Source: Eubacteriaceae bacterium (lineage in GTDB: Bacteria; Bacillota; Clostridia; Eubacteriales; Anaerofustaceae). Taken from it: DNA of 20,275 nt. Every line of letters starts with the position of its first letter. Position 1 is the stretch's first letter. The notes below the pieces were generated by a model. That model was not told the origin of the DNA, ran no database searches, and saw nothing but the letters and a program-made list of their open reading frames with translations. The translations under genes and the position numbers were made by a program. This document shows positions 7,380 to 14,377 of this stretch, piece by piece. The stretch is from NCBI GenBank assembly GCA_017613995.1, contig JAGACT010000055.1:1-20275 (forward strand). Direction: 5' to 3'.

Positions 7380-8439
7380 GAAGATCGTAAAGGTGGACAG
7401 AAGACGGGTCAGGATCGCGGCGATCGTGAGCCTGCTTCTGCTTGTCGGCACAGCGGGGGTGCTGATGCTTCTGGGAAGCGGCACCGGATCCGGCAGCGGC
7501 GACGGCCTGAGGGCCGCCGCGTCGGACATCAAACCCGTGGAGCCTGGACCCCTGGCGGGCATGCCCGAACTCAGGGAGAGGCTCAAAAGCGAGGGAGCGG
7601 ACATAAACTGCATCGCCTCGGTGGACATAGTCATGAGGAACGCCTCCGGCACCGACCTGGTCTACGGCGCGGTGGTCTACTTCACCGTCAGAACCGAATA
7701 CACGGATGGCAGCAGGGCGGACTATTCCTCCCCGGTATCCTTCACGGACACCCAGGGGCTCTCCACGCTGCATAACGACATCCTGGTGCTGGACGAGCTG
7801 GGAAGCTTCACCGTCACCGTATCGGCAATGGATATGAGCCGCAGCTTCGACATCACGGTTTCAAAGCAGCAGAACCTCTACAACCCGATCCTTCTGATCA
7901 ACAAGACCGCCCGGGTCCCCTCGGATTACGTGGCGGGGGAACTGGTCCTCAGGGGCGACATAGACTACGTCTACGGCACCGGGGACGAGGTGAGCCTGAT
8001 GGCGGCGGAGGCCGCCGAGCACTTCGCGGCCATGGCCGAAGCGGCCGAGCGGGACGGGGTGTACATCTACTTCCTGTCGGGCCACCGCGACTATTCCCTG
8101 CAGCAGATACTCTACGACCGGGCCGGCGGAGAGAACCAGACCGACACCGCTCCCCCGGGAGCCAGCGAGCACCAGAGCGGGCTGTGCGTGGACGTGACCT
8201 GGGACGACAACCGCTACGGCCTTTACGCGGAAATGGAGTACACCGCGGGATACGCGTGGCTGCATACCCACTGCTACGAATACGGCTTCATCCTGCGTTA
8301 TCCCAAGGGATACGAGGACGTCACCGGATACGACTTCGAACCCTGGCATTACCGCTACATAGGCGTGGATGCCGCCATCGAATTCAGGGATTCCGGCTGT
8401 GTTACCCTGGAGGAATACAGCGCGGACAAGATCATCTAA
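7360..8439 (+). CDS. Second VanY-like D,D-carboxypeptidase paralogue (peptidase M15B)
   Basis: A 359-residue protein with the same layout as the gene at 5881: basic N-terminus, one membrane segment (about 18-38), a Gly/Ser-rich linker (GSGTGSGSGDG), a probable Ig-like beta domain, and an M15B zinc domain. The predicted zinc ligands are H271 and D278 (SEHQSGLCVD) and H330 (EPWHYRYIG). Several segments match the first copy almost word for word (HCYEYGFILRYPKG, APPG-SEHQSGL), while the middle domains have diverged, so this is an old duplication. Its start lies inside the last codons of rlmH, out of frame, so expression probably depends on rlmH translation. The expected role is trimming of peptidoglycan peptides; no van resistance genes are nearby, so vancomycin resistance is not implied. 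Confidence 0.9.
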   Translation: MRNTTNKKIVKVDRRRVRIAAIVSLLLLVGTAGVLMLLGSGTGSGSGDGLRAAASDIKPVEPGPLAGMPELRERLKSEGADINCIASVDIVMRNASGTDLVYGAVVYFTVRTEYTDGSRADYSSPVSFTDTQGLSTLHNDILVLDELGSFTVTVSAMDMSRSFDITVSKQQNLYNPILLINKTARVPSDYVAGELVLRGDIDYVYGTGDEVSLMAAEAAEHFAAMAEAAERDGVYIYFLSGHRDYSLQQILYDRAGGENQTDTAPPGASEHQSGLCVDVTWDDNRYGLYAEMEYTAGYAWLHTHCYEYGFILRYPKGYEDVTGYDFEPWHYRYIGVDAAIEFRDSGCVTLEEYSADKII

Positions 8440-8469
8440 GACTATACAAGAAAAGCTCGGAGGCACAAA

Positions 8470-9648
8470 ATGTACAGGATCCTGACTACCCACAACATAG
8501 ACAGAAGGGGGCTCGACGTTCTTGAGCGGGCCGGATTCGAATACTCCGTGGACATGGAGGCCTACCAGGCCATCCTCCTGAAGGGCAGGGACATCAACTC
8601 CATGCATTTCGGGGACGACCTGCTGGCCATCGCCAGGGCCGGGGCCCACGTGTCCAACGTACCGGTAAGGGAATGCAACGAGGCGGGCATAGTGGTGTTC
8701 TACACCCCGGGCGCCAACGCCAACGCCACGAAGGAGCTGACGCTGGCTTCCCTGATACTTTCTTCCAGGGACATCGTCGGGGCAGCGGACTTCGCCTCAT
8801 CCCTGGCGGGGGATGCGGATCCCGCATCGAAAGCCGAAAAGGCCAAGTCCCGCTTCAGCGGAAGCGAGATCGCCGGAAAGACCCTGGGGGTCATAGGCCT
8901 GGGCTCCGTGGGCTCCATGGTGGCGGAGGCCGCCATAGCCCTGGGCATGAGGGTCATCGGATACGATCCCTACATCGACGTGGCCGCCGCCTGGAACCTG
9001 CCGGGAGGAGTGGAGCGCGCAACAGACGTCATGGAGATGATCTCAGGCTGTGACTACGTGACGGTCCACGTGCCCTCGAACGCCGGCACCGCCGGCAGGA
9101 TCAGCCGCGAATTCCTGGGCGCCATGAAGGACGGCGCGAGACTCATTAACAATTCCTCCGCCTCCGTGGCGGACGCCTCCGCCGTAAGGGAGGCCCTGGA
9201 GGGAGGGCGTCTGTCCTGCTACGTCACCGACTTCCCTGTGCCGGAGCTCTGCGGCGTTCCGGGAGCCCTGGTGCTGCCCCACATAGGCAGCGAGACGGCG
9301 GAGACCGAAGAGAAGAGCTCCGAGATGGCCGCAAAGGCCCTGACGGACTACCTGCTGTACGGCAATATCCGCAATTCCCTCAACTTCCCGGACTGCTCGA
9401 TGCCCTGGAGGAAGAAGACCAGGATATCCATCGTGAACTTCAACGTTCCGAGCATGATCAGCATGATGACCACCATCGTGGCGAAGGAGGGCATCAACAT
9501 CGAGAACATGCTCAACCGCAGCCGCGACAACATCGCCTATACCCTTATGGATCTGGACGCCCCCGCGGGAAAGTGCCGCAGGCTAATAGACGAGCTTAGG
9601 GCAGTGGGCGGAATAGTAAGAGTAAGGCTGATCCAGGGAGGAGAATAA
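8470..9648 (+). CDS. serA: SerA-like D-3-phosphoglycerate dehydrogenase with C-terminal ACT domain; catalytic Arg position is Ser
   Basis: A 392-residue D-2-hydroxyacid dehydrogenase of the short clostridial SerA type, expected to oxidise 3-phosphoglycerate with NAD as the first step of serine synthesis. The substrate-binding half carries ARAGAHVSNVPV and TPGANANATKEL. The Rossmann loop GLGSVG is at 143-148. The candidate catalytic His is H271 (LPHIGSET) and the Glu is E259 (DFPVPEL). An ACT-like regulatory domain covers roughly 320-390. Where relatives read N-F-A/S-R-G with the substrate-binding Arg, this protein reads N227-N-S-S230-A, so Ser replaces Arg; exact function is therefore less certain than the family. 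GGAGG lies 6-7 bases before the ATG. DUF1015 follows after one base, and no serC is in the window. Confidence 0.85.
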   Translation: MYRILTTHNIDRRGLDVLERAGFEYSVDMEAYQAILLKGRDINSMHFGDDLLAIARAGAHVSNVPVRECNEAGIVVFYTPGANANATKELTLASLILSSRDIVGAADFASSLAGDADPASKAEKAKSRFSGSEIAGKTLGVIGLGSVGSMVAEAAIALGMRVIGYDPYIDVAAAWNLPGGVERATDVMEMISGCDYVTVHVPSNAGTAGRISREFLGAMKDGARLINNSSASVADASAVREALEGGRLSCYVTDFPVPELCGVPGALVLPHIGSETAETEEKSSEMAAKALTDYLLYGNIRNSLNFPDCSMPWRKKTRISIVNFNVPSMISMMTTIVAKEGINIENMLNRSRDNIAYTLMDLDAPAGKCRRLIDELRAVGGIVRVRLIQGGE

Positions 9649-9649
9649 A

Positions 9650-10882
9650 GTGGTCCGCATAAGAGAGTTTCGCGCAACCAGGCCCGCGCCCCGGTACGCA
9701 TCCCGGGTGGCGGCCCTGCCCTATGACGTCATGAACGAGAAGGAGGCCAGAGCCATGGTCGCTCAGGAGCCCCTGAGCTTTCTTGCCGTGGACCGGGCCG
9801 AGACGGCCTTCCCCGAGGGGACGGTCTCCTTTAACGACCCCGAAGTCTACGAAAAGGCCGGGGAGATCCTCCGGGAGCTCAGAAGAGACGGTATCCTGGT
9901 GAAGGACGAAGACGAATGCTTCTACGTATACCGGGAGACCGACGGGGAACACGAACAGAGCGGAGTCGTGGTGACCCTGTGTGTGGACGACTACGTCGAA
10001 GGCAGGATAAAAAAGCACGAACTGACCCGTCCCGACAAGGAGGACGACAGGGTAAGGCACATCGAGGCCTGCGGAGCCCATACGGGCCCCATCTTCGTGG
10101 TATACCGCACCCGTCAGGACGTGAAAAAGGCGGTATCGGATATCACCTCCGGGGAGCCCCTGTACGACTTCACGGATCTTCGCGGCGTGAGAAACACCGT
10201 CTGGAAAGCATCGAAGGATCAGTGCGCATCCCTCAGGGAAGCCTTCGGCGGGGCGGAGAGCCTCTACATAGCCGACGGGCATCACAGGAACGCCGCGGCG
10301 GTAAGGGTCGCCCTCAAAAGAAGGGAAGCGGGGGAAGAGGCCTCCTCCGAGAGCTCCTGGTACCTGGCGGTGCTGGTGGCCGAGGACGAAGTCACCATAC
10401 TGGACTACAACAGGGTGGTATCCACCATGAACGGCCTCAGTGCCTCCGAACTTATCGGGAAGCTGTCCCGGGACTTCGAGGTAACGAAGGTCAGCGGCTC
10501 CGCTGAGGCCAGGCCTTCGGCAAAGCACGGCTTTGCCATGTACCTGGAAGGAAGCTGGTATGCTCTGCGCTGCATCGCAGAGAGAGCGGATGATCCCGTC
10601 AGGGATCTGGACGTATCCGTCCTGGAAGAGCGGGTCCTCGCCCCCATCCTGGGGATCACGGACGAGCGAAACGATCCCGCCATCGATTTCGTGGGAGGAG
10701 CCAGGGGCTACGGCGAACTGGAAAAGAGGGTGGACAGCGGGGAAGCGAAGATCGCCTTCGCCCTGTATCCCACTTCGATAGCCGACATCATGAGCGTGGC
10801 CGACGCCGGAGGGATCATGCCCCCGAAATCCACCTGGTTCGAACCGAAACTCCTCAGCGGCCTGTTCATACACGAATTCTGA
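9650..10882 (+). CDS. DUF1015 family protein with ParB/sulfiredoxin-like DGHHR motif
   Basis: A 410-residue soluble protein of the DUF1015 family, commonly found beside serA and serC in anaerobic Firmicutes. Conserved landmarks are AALPYDVMNEKEAR near the N-terminus, DKEDDRVRHIEACGAHTGPIF in the middle, YIADGHHRNAAAVR with D209-G-H-H-R213, and a C-terminal block with MPPKSTWFEPKLLSGLF. The DGHHR motif resembles the core of ParB/sulfiredoxin-fold proteins, a superfamily that includes free serine kinases such as SbnI and archaeal SerK. A role in serine or phosphoserine metabolism is thus reasonable but inferred. The start is a GTG one base after the serA stop, with its AGGAG inside the end of serA, so the two genes are tightly coupled. 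Confidence 0.9.
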   Translation: MVRIREFRATRPAPRYASRVAALPYDVMNEKEARAMVAQEPLSFLAVDRAETAFPEGTVSFNDPEVYEKAGEILRELRRDGILVKDEDECFYVYRETDGEHEQSGVVVTLCVDDYVEGRIKKHELTRPDKEDDRVRHIEACGAHTGPIFVVYRTRQDVKKAVSDITSGEPLYDFTDLRGVRNTVWKASKDQCASLREAFGGAESLYIADGHHRNAAAVRVALKRREAGEEASSESSWYLAVLVAEDEVTILDYNRVVSTMNGLSASELIGKLSRDFEVTKVSGSAEARPSAKHGFAMYLEGSWYALRCIAERADDPVRDLDVSVLEERVLAPILGITDERNDPAIDFVGGARGYGELEKRVDSGEAKIAFALYPTSIADIMSVADAGGIMPPKSTWFEPKLLSGLFIHEF

Positions 10883-10933
10883 GACGATCCCTGTGTTAAT
10901 GAGACGAAACGACGCTTTTGTGTTATTTAATAA

Positions 10934-10953
10934 GGCAAAACGCCATTTTGTCC
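10934..10953 (+). terminator. Weak hairpin after the DUF1015 gene, possible terminator
   Basis: GGCAAAA (10934-10940) can pair with TTTTG-T-CC (10946-10953), giving a 7-bp stem with one bulged T and a CGCCA loop. No clean T-run follows, so termination here is doubtful. It is the only candidate between the DUF1015 stop and the livJ promoter. Confidence 0.3.
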
Positions 10954-10963
10954 CGGTGTTTTC

Positions 10964-10992
10964 TTGACAAACACGGCAAATGGGACTATGAT
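10964..10992 (+). promoter_or_regulatory. Consensus sigma-A promoter of the liv operon
   Basis: A perfect TTGACA (10964-10969) is followed after exactly 17 bases by TATGAT (10987-10992), one mismatch from consensus. It is the strongest promoter in the window. The predicted start is near 10999-11000, leaving a leader of about 236 bases before the livJ ATG. The 353-base gap between the DUF1015 gene and livJ holds this promoter, the leader ORF and the hairpin chain described below. Confidence 0.88.
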
Positions 10993-11036
10993 AAGGTATA
11001 TTAAAAAATGGCCGGAGGGCGGGAAGGAGAAGACAG

Positions 11037-11117
11037 ATGAGAGAGCGCCGCGTACTCAGGATCTGCATCGTTCCTTCTGCCGCGGGACCCCTTTTCCCCG
11101 GCATTCCCGTGAGCTGA
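11037..11117 (+). CDS. Candidate 26-aa leader peptide rich in Val/Leu/Ile codons
   Basis: A short ORF of 26 codons plus TGA lies wholly inside the livJ leader. It has an ideal ribosome site, AAGGAG at 11024-11029, 7 bases before the ATG. Eight of the 26 residues are branched-chain (V6, L7, I9, I11, V12, L19, I23, V25), five of them clustered in VLRICIV at 6-12. It sits between a consensus promoter and a branched-chain amino acid transporter, and overlaps the first segments of a set of alternative RNA pairings. This is the layout of an amino-acid leader peptide, but translation and regulation are inferred from sequence only. Four prolines and four arginines near the Met are not explained by this model. 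Confidence 0.55.
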   Translation: MRERRVLRICIVPSAAGPLFPGIPVS

Positions 11118-11208
11118 CAGGCCATATATATTTTTTACGGGACCACCCCATAAGGCCGGTGGATGCGAAGATATTATAGCGGTCCCACAGCGGACCGTTT
11201 TATAATAT
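11083..11208 (+). promoter_or_regulatory. livJ: Chain of mutually exclusive hairpins in the livJ leader, candidate attenuator
   Basis: Five segments can pair in sequence. A, CGGGA (11083-11087), pairs with B, TCCCG (11105-11109). B extended, TCCCGT (11105-11110), pairs with C, ACGGGA (11137-11142). C, GGGACC (11139-11144), pairs with D, GGTCCC (11181-11186). D, CGGTCC (11180-11185), pairs with E, GGACCG (11192-11197). The D:E hairpin is extended by ATATTATA (11171-11178) with TATAATAT (11201-11208) and has TTTT after the GC stem, so it could be a terminator or an RNA-stabilising hairpin ahead of the livJ ribosome site. Segment A lies within the leader ORF, as does B. A DNA-binding site or an unknown riboswitch are alternatives. 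Confidence 0.5.
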
Positions 11209-11235
11209 ATATTTATAATTAAGAAGGAGAAAAAA

Positions 11236-12387
11236 ATGAAGAAATTTATTGCAGTGCTCCTGGTCTGCCTGCTTTCGGTATCCGTTTTCGGATGCGGCGG
11301 CGGTTCAGGCAAAGGCGATGATGATGCAGCGGTCATAAAGATCGGCGGCATCGGACCCCTCACCGGAGACTATGCCACCTACGGCGTTTCCGTCAAGAAC
11401 GGCGCTCAGATCGCTGTCGACGAGATCAACGAGGCCGGCGGAGTCAACGGATTCAAGTTCGAGCTCCTCTTCGAGGACGACCAGGCTGATCCCGAGAAGG
11501 CAGTCAACGCCTACGCGAAGCTCATCGACGACGGAATGAACGTATCCCTCGGATGCGTTACCTCCGGCGCATGCGTCGCGGTCACCGAAGAGATCAAGAA
11601 GGACGGACTTCTGATGCTCACGCCTTCGGGCTCCCAGCTCGAGTGCACCCAGTATGACAACTGCTTCAGAGTATGCTTCCAGGATCCCGATCAGGGAAAA
11701 TACTCCGCGGATTTCATCAAGGAAAAGGCAGTAGGCACCAAGGTCGCCATCATCTACGACAAGTCCAACCCCTATTCCGTGGGTATCTATGACAGCTTCA
11801 TCGCTGAGGCCGAGGCCGTGGGCCTGGAGGTAGTCACCGCCCAGGCATTCACCGATCAGTCCAACACCGACTTCTCGGTACAGCTCCAGGCAGTCAAGGG
11901 AAGCGGAGCCGACCTTCTGTTCCTGCCCATCTACGCACAGGAAGCAGCCTACATCCTCACCCAGGCAGACGCCATCGATCTGGATGTGATCTTCTTCGGC
12001 GTTGACGGTATGGACGGCATCCTCGAGAAGATCGGCGAAGACAACATCGCTCTCACCGAGGGCGTTATGCTCCTCACCCCCTTCGCAGCGGATTCCCAGG
12101 ACGAAAAGGTAGTCAACTTCGTTACCAAGTACAAGGCAGCCTACAACATGACGCCGGACCAGTTCGCAGCTGACGGATATGATGCTATCTACATCATCAA
12201 GGCAGCCATCGAGCAGGCAGGCATCACCGAGATCGGCGACGGTTTCAACGAGGCCCTGGTCGCTGCAATGGTCCAGATCACCGTTGACGGCGTTACCGGA
12301 AGCATGCAGTGGACCGCTGACGGCGAGCCCGCCAAGAACGCGACCGCAGTCGTCATCAAGGACGGAGTCTACGTAGCATTCGAGTAA
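11236..12387 (+). CDS. livJ: Branched-chain amino acid ABC transporter substrate-binding lipoprotein
   Basis: A 383-residue extracytoplasmic binding protein of the Leu/Ile/Val (LivJ/LivK, periplasmic-binding type I) family. The N-terminus MKKFIAVLLV leads to a lipobox, SVFGC, with the lipid-modified Cys at 20, followed by a Gly/Ser/Asp linker. Family stretches include IGGIGPLTGDYATYG, QIAVDEINEAGGVNG and QFAADGYDAIYIIKAAIE. AAGGAG lies 6 bases before the ATG. It is the first gene of a complete liv operon. Codon choice by eye is more uniform than in its neighbours (many GTC, ATC, CTC, AAG), as expected for an abundantly made protein. The exact ligand within the branched-chain group cannot be told from sequence. 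Confidence 0.96.
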   Translation: MKKFIAVLLVCLLSVSVFGCGGGSGKGDDDAAVIKIGGIGPLTGDYATYGVSVKNGAQIAVDEINEAGGVNGFKFELLFEDDQADPEKAVNAYAKLIDDGMNVSLGCVTSGACVAVTEEIKKDGLLMLTPSGSQLECTQYDNCFRVCFQDPDQGKYSADFIKEKAVGTKVAIIYDKSNPYSVGIYDSFIAEAEAVGLEVVTAQAFTDQSNTDFSVQLQAVKGSGADLLFLPIYAQEAAYILTQADAIDLDVIFFGVDGMDGILEKIGEDNIALTEGVMLLTPFAADSQDEKVVNFVTKYKAAYNMTPDQFAADGYDAIYIIKAAIEQAGITEIGDGFNEALVAAMVQITVDGVTGSMQWTADGEPAKNATAVVIKDGVYVAFE

Positions 12388-12396
12388 ACACACCAA

Positions 12397-12429
12397 GTGC
12401 CCCCCGCGGGGCACCTTAAACTGTTTTTT
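12397..12429 (+). terminator. Hairpin with T-run between livJ and livH, probable partial terminator
   Basis: GTGCCCC (12397-12403) and GGGGCAC (12408-12414) form a perfect 7-bp GC-rich stem with a CCGC loop. A CTTAAACTG spacer and six Ts (12424-12429) follow. The spacer makes full termination uncertain. The position directly after the binding-protein gene is common in ABC operons, where it lowers downstream expression or protects the upstream mRNA. Confidence 0.65.
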
Positions 12430-12436
12430 CAGACAC

Positions 12437-12460
12437 CGGGCGGAAGTATCCTTCTGCCCG
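12437..12460 (+). other. Second hairpin between livJ and livH
   Basis: CGGGCGGAAG (12437-12446) pairs with CTTCTGCCCG (12451-12460) over 10 bp including one G-U pair, with a TATC loop. It is followed by TTGTTGG, not a clean T-run. It lies 29 bases before the livH start and could block 3' exonucleases or affect livH translation. Confidence 0.55.
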
Positions 12461-12489
12461 TTGTTGGCTGAAAAGGGAAGAGGACAACA

Positions 12490-13365
12490 ATGGATTTTCT
12501 GTCTACTCTCATAAGCGGGCTTAGTCTCGGAAGCATCTACGCGCTGATAGCGCTGGGCTATACCATGGTCTACGGTATCGCCAAGATGCTGAACTTCGCC
12601 CACGGCGATATCATCATGGTGGCCGCCTTCACGGTCTACGTGTTCGCCACTGTTCTTAAACTGCCCGCCGCGGCGACCATACCGCTGGCGGTACTGTTCT
12701 GTATGCTGCTGGGCGTCACCATAGAACGCATAGCATACAAGCCCCTGAGGAAGGCGCCCCCCCTGTCCGTGCTCATCACGGCCATCGGCGTGAGCTACTT
12801 CCTGCAGAACCTCGCTCTTCTGATCTTCGGTTCCAATCAGAAAAGCTTCCCCAAGATCATAAACATACCCGCGCTCAAGCTGGGCCAGCTGACCATTAAG
12901 GGAGAGTCAATAGCGACCCTTTCCGTTTCGATAGTCATCATGCTGGCGCTCACGCTGTTCATCAGCCGTTCCAAGATGGGAAAGGCCATGAGGGCCGTGA
13001 GCGAGGACAAGGAAGCCGCCGAGCTGATGGGCATCAACGTCAACCAGACCATCTCGGTGACCTTTGCCATAGGCAGCGCCCTGGCGGTGGCAGCGGGAGT
13101 GTTCTACGGAGCCACCTACAACTTTATCGGTCCTTATACCGGCTCCATGCCGGGCATCAAGGCATTTGTCGCGGCCGTATTCGGCGGGATCGGCTCCATC
13201 CCCGGCGCCATGCTGGGGGGCATCCTCCTGGGAGTGATCGAGAATCTCTCGAAGGCTTACATCTCCACGGAGCTGTCGGACGCCATCGTCTTCGCCGTTC
13301 TTATAATCATACTGTACGTCAAGCCCACGGGCCTTCTGGGCAGGAAGACGAACGAGAAGGTGTGA
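12490..13365 (+). CDS. livH: Branched-chain amino acid ABC transporter permease LivH
   Basis: A 291-residue integral membrane subunit. It starts with the LivH-type segment SGLSLGSIYALIALGYTMVYGIAKMLNFAHGD and has about eight hydrophobic segments. The cytoplasmic coupling loop SKMGKAMRAVSEDKEAAELMGINV is the EAA-like region that contacts the ATPases. The C-terminal block KAFVAAVFGGIGSIPGAMLGG is also typical. The ATG follows a purine-rich GGGAAGAGGA stretch. livM begins a few bases after the stop. Confidence 0.96.
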   Translation: MDFLSTLISGLSLGSIYALIALGYTMVYGIAKMLNFAHGDIIMVAAFTVYVFATVLKLPAAATIPLAVLFCMLLGVTIERIAYKPLRKAPPLSVLITAIGVSYFLQNLALLIFGSNQKSFPKIINIPALKLGQLTIKGESIATLSVSIVIMLALTLFISRSKMGKAMRAVSEDKEAAELMGINVNQTISVTFAIGSALAVAAGVFYGATYNFIGPYTGSMPGIKAFVAAVFGGIGSIPGAMLGGILLGVIENLSKAYISTELSDAIVFAVLIIILYVKPTGLLGRKTNEKV

Positions 13366-13375
13366 GGTGTACGGT

Positions 13376-14377
13376 ATGAAGAAAAAGATAGTATTCAAGG
13401 AGAAATACATAAGCTATCTGATCATCGTCGTCATGTTCGCGGCGGCGGTGGTCATGATCCGGACCGGCACCGCCTCCAGAAAGCTCCAGAGCTGGCTGGT
13501 GCCCATATGCATCAACATCATACTGGCGGTGTCCCTGAACCTCACCGTGGGATTCCTGGGCGAACTGACCCTGGGCCACGCGGGCTTCATGTCCGTTGGA
13601 GCCTACGCCGGGTGCATCTTCTCCCAGGCGGTGCAGAACGTTATGCCCGCCGCGGTGCGCTTCCCCCTGGCCATCCTGGTGGGAGGCCTTTCGGCCGCCC
13701 TCTTCAGCGTCATCATCGGCGTTCCGGTGCTGAGGCTCAAGGGCGACTACCTGGCCATCGTTACCCTGGCCTTCGGTGAGATCGTAAAGAGCATCATAAT
13801 CAACCTGAACATCACCGGCGGAGCCGCCGGACTGAGGGGCACCCCCCAGGATTCCAACTACATCTGGGCCTTCGCCCTGACCCTGGTGACCGTGGTGGTC
13901 ATCACCAACCTCACGGAGTCCGGACAGGGAAGGGCCATCAAGGCCATAAGGGACAACAGGATAGCCGCCGAAGCCTCGGGCATCGACGTCACCTACTACC
14001 GTCTCATGGCCTTCGTCATCGCGGCGTTCTTCGCGGGAGTGGCGGGAGTCCTCTACGGACACAACTACTCCATCACCAGCGCGGGCACCTTCGACTACAA
14101 CAAGTCCATCGAGATCCTGGTGCTGGTGGTGCTGGGAGGCCTGGGAAGCATCCGGGGCTCCATCATCGCCGCGACCCTTTTGTACATACTTCCCGAGGTC
14201 TTAAGGGACCTGCAGGACTACAGGATGATAATCTACTCCGTGGTGCTCATCCTTATCATGATTATCAACTCGTCCGAACAGTTCAGTTCCGTCAAGGAGC
14301 TTCTGGACATAAGAAAGGCTTTCAGGAAACTGTTCTCCGAAAAGCAGAAAGGGGAGGCGCTGAATGATCAGGAATAA
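13376..14377 (+). CDS. livM: Branched-chain amino acid ABC transporter permease LivM
   Basis: A second, distinct permease subunit of 333 residues that pairs with LivH. Family landmarks are ILAVSLNLTVGFLGELTLGHAGFMSVGAY, LRLKGDYLAIVTLAFGEI, and the coupling loop SGQGRAIKAIRDNRIAAEASGIDV. About nine or ten hydrophobic segments are visible. A GTG at 13367 would add three residues, but the GAGGTG that contains it is better read as the ribosome site for the ATG at 13376. The last 14 bases overlap livG, which points to translational coupling. Confidence 0.94.
   Translation: MKKKIVFKEKYISYLIIVVMFAAAVVMIRTGTASRKLQSWLVPICINIILAVSLNLTVGFLGELTLGHAGFMSVGAYAGCIFSQAVQNVMPAAVRFPLAILVGGLSAALFSVIIGVPVLRLKGDYLAIVTLAFGEIVKSIIINLNITGGAAGLRGTPQDSNYIWAFALTLVTVVVITNLTESGQGRAIKAIRDNRIAAEASGIDVTYYRLMAFVIAAFFAGVAGVLYGHNYSITSAGTFDYNKSIEILVLVVLGGLGSIRGSIIAATLLYILPEVLRDLQDYRMIIYSVVLILIMIINSSEQFSSVKELLDIRKAFRKLFSEKQKGEALNDQE

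Noticed and set aside
5881..8439. Vancomycin-resistance cluster suggested by two VanY-like genes
   Set aside because: There is no vanH, ligase, vanX or vanRS gene nearby. M15B carboxypeptidases are common housekeeping cell-wall enzymes.
11137..11150. T-box-like sequence: the reverse complement of CGGGACCACCCC resembles the T-box consensus GGGTGGTACCGCG
   Set aside because: It is on the minus strand, where no suitable downstream gene follows, and it lacks the central TACC. No specifier stem or AGTA bulge is visible on either strand.
11201..11220. TATAAT-like sequences directly upstream of livJ as a second promoter
   Set aside because: No -35 element lies at a suitable distance. The AT-rich bases are better explained as the lower stem of the D:E hairpin and the usual AT-rich stretch before a ribosome site.
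10883..11235. A CodY box or known riboswitch in the liv leader
   Set aside because: No sequence close to the CodY consensus (AATTTTCWGAAAATT) and no recognisable riboswitch core was seen by eye.
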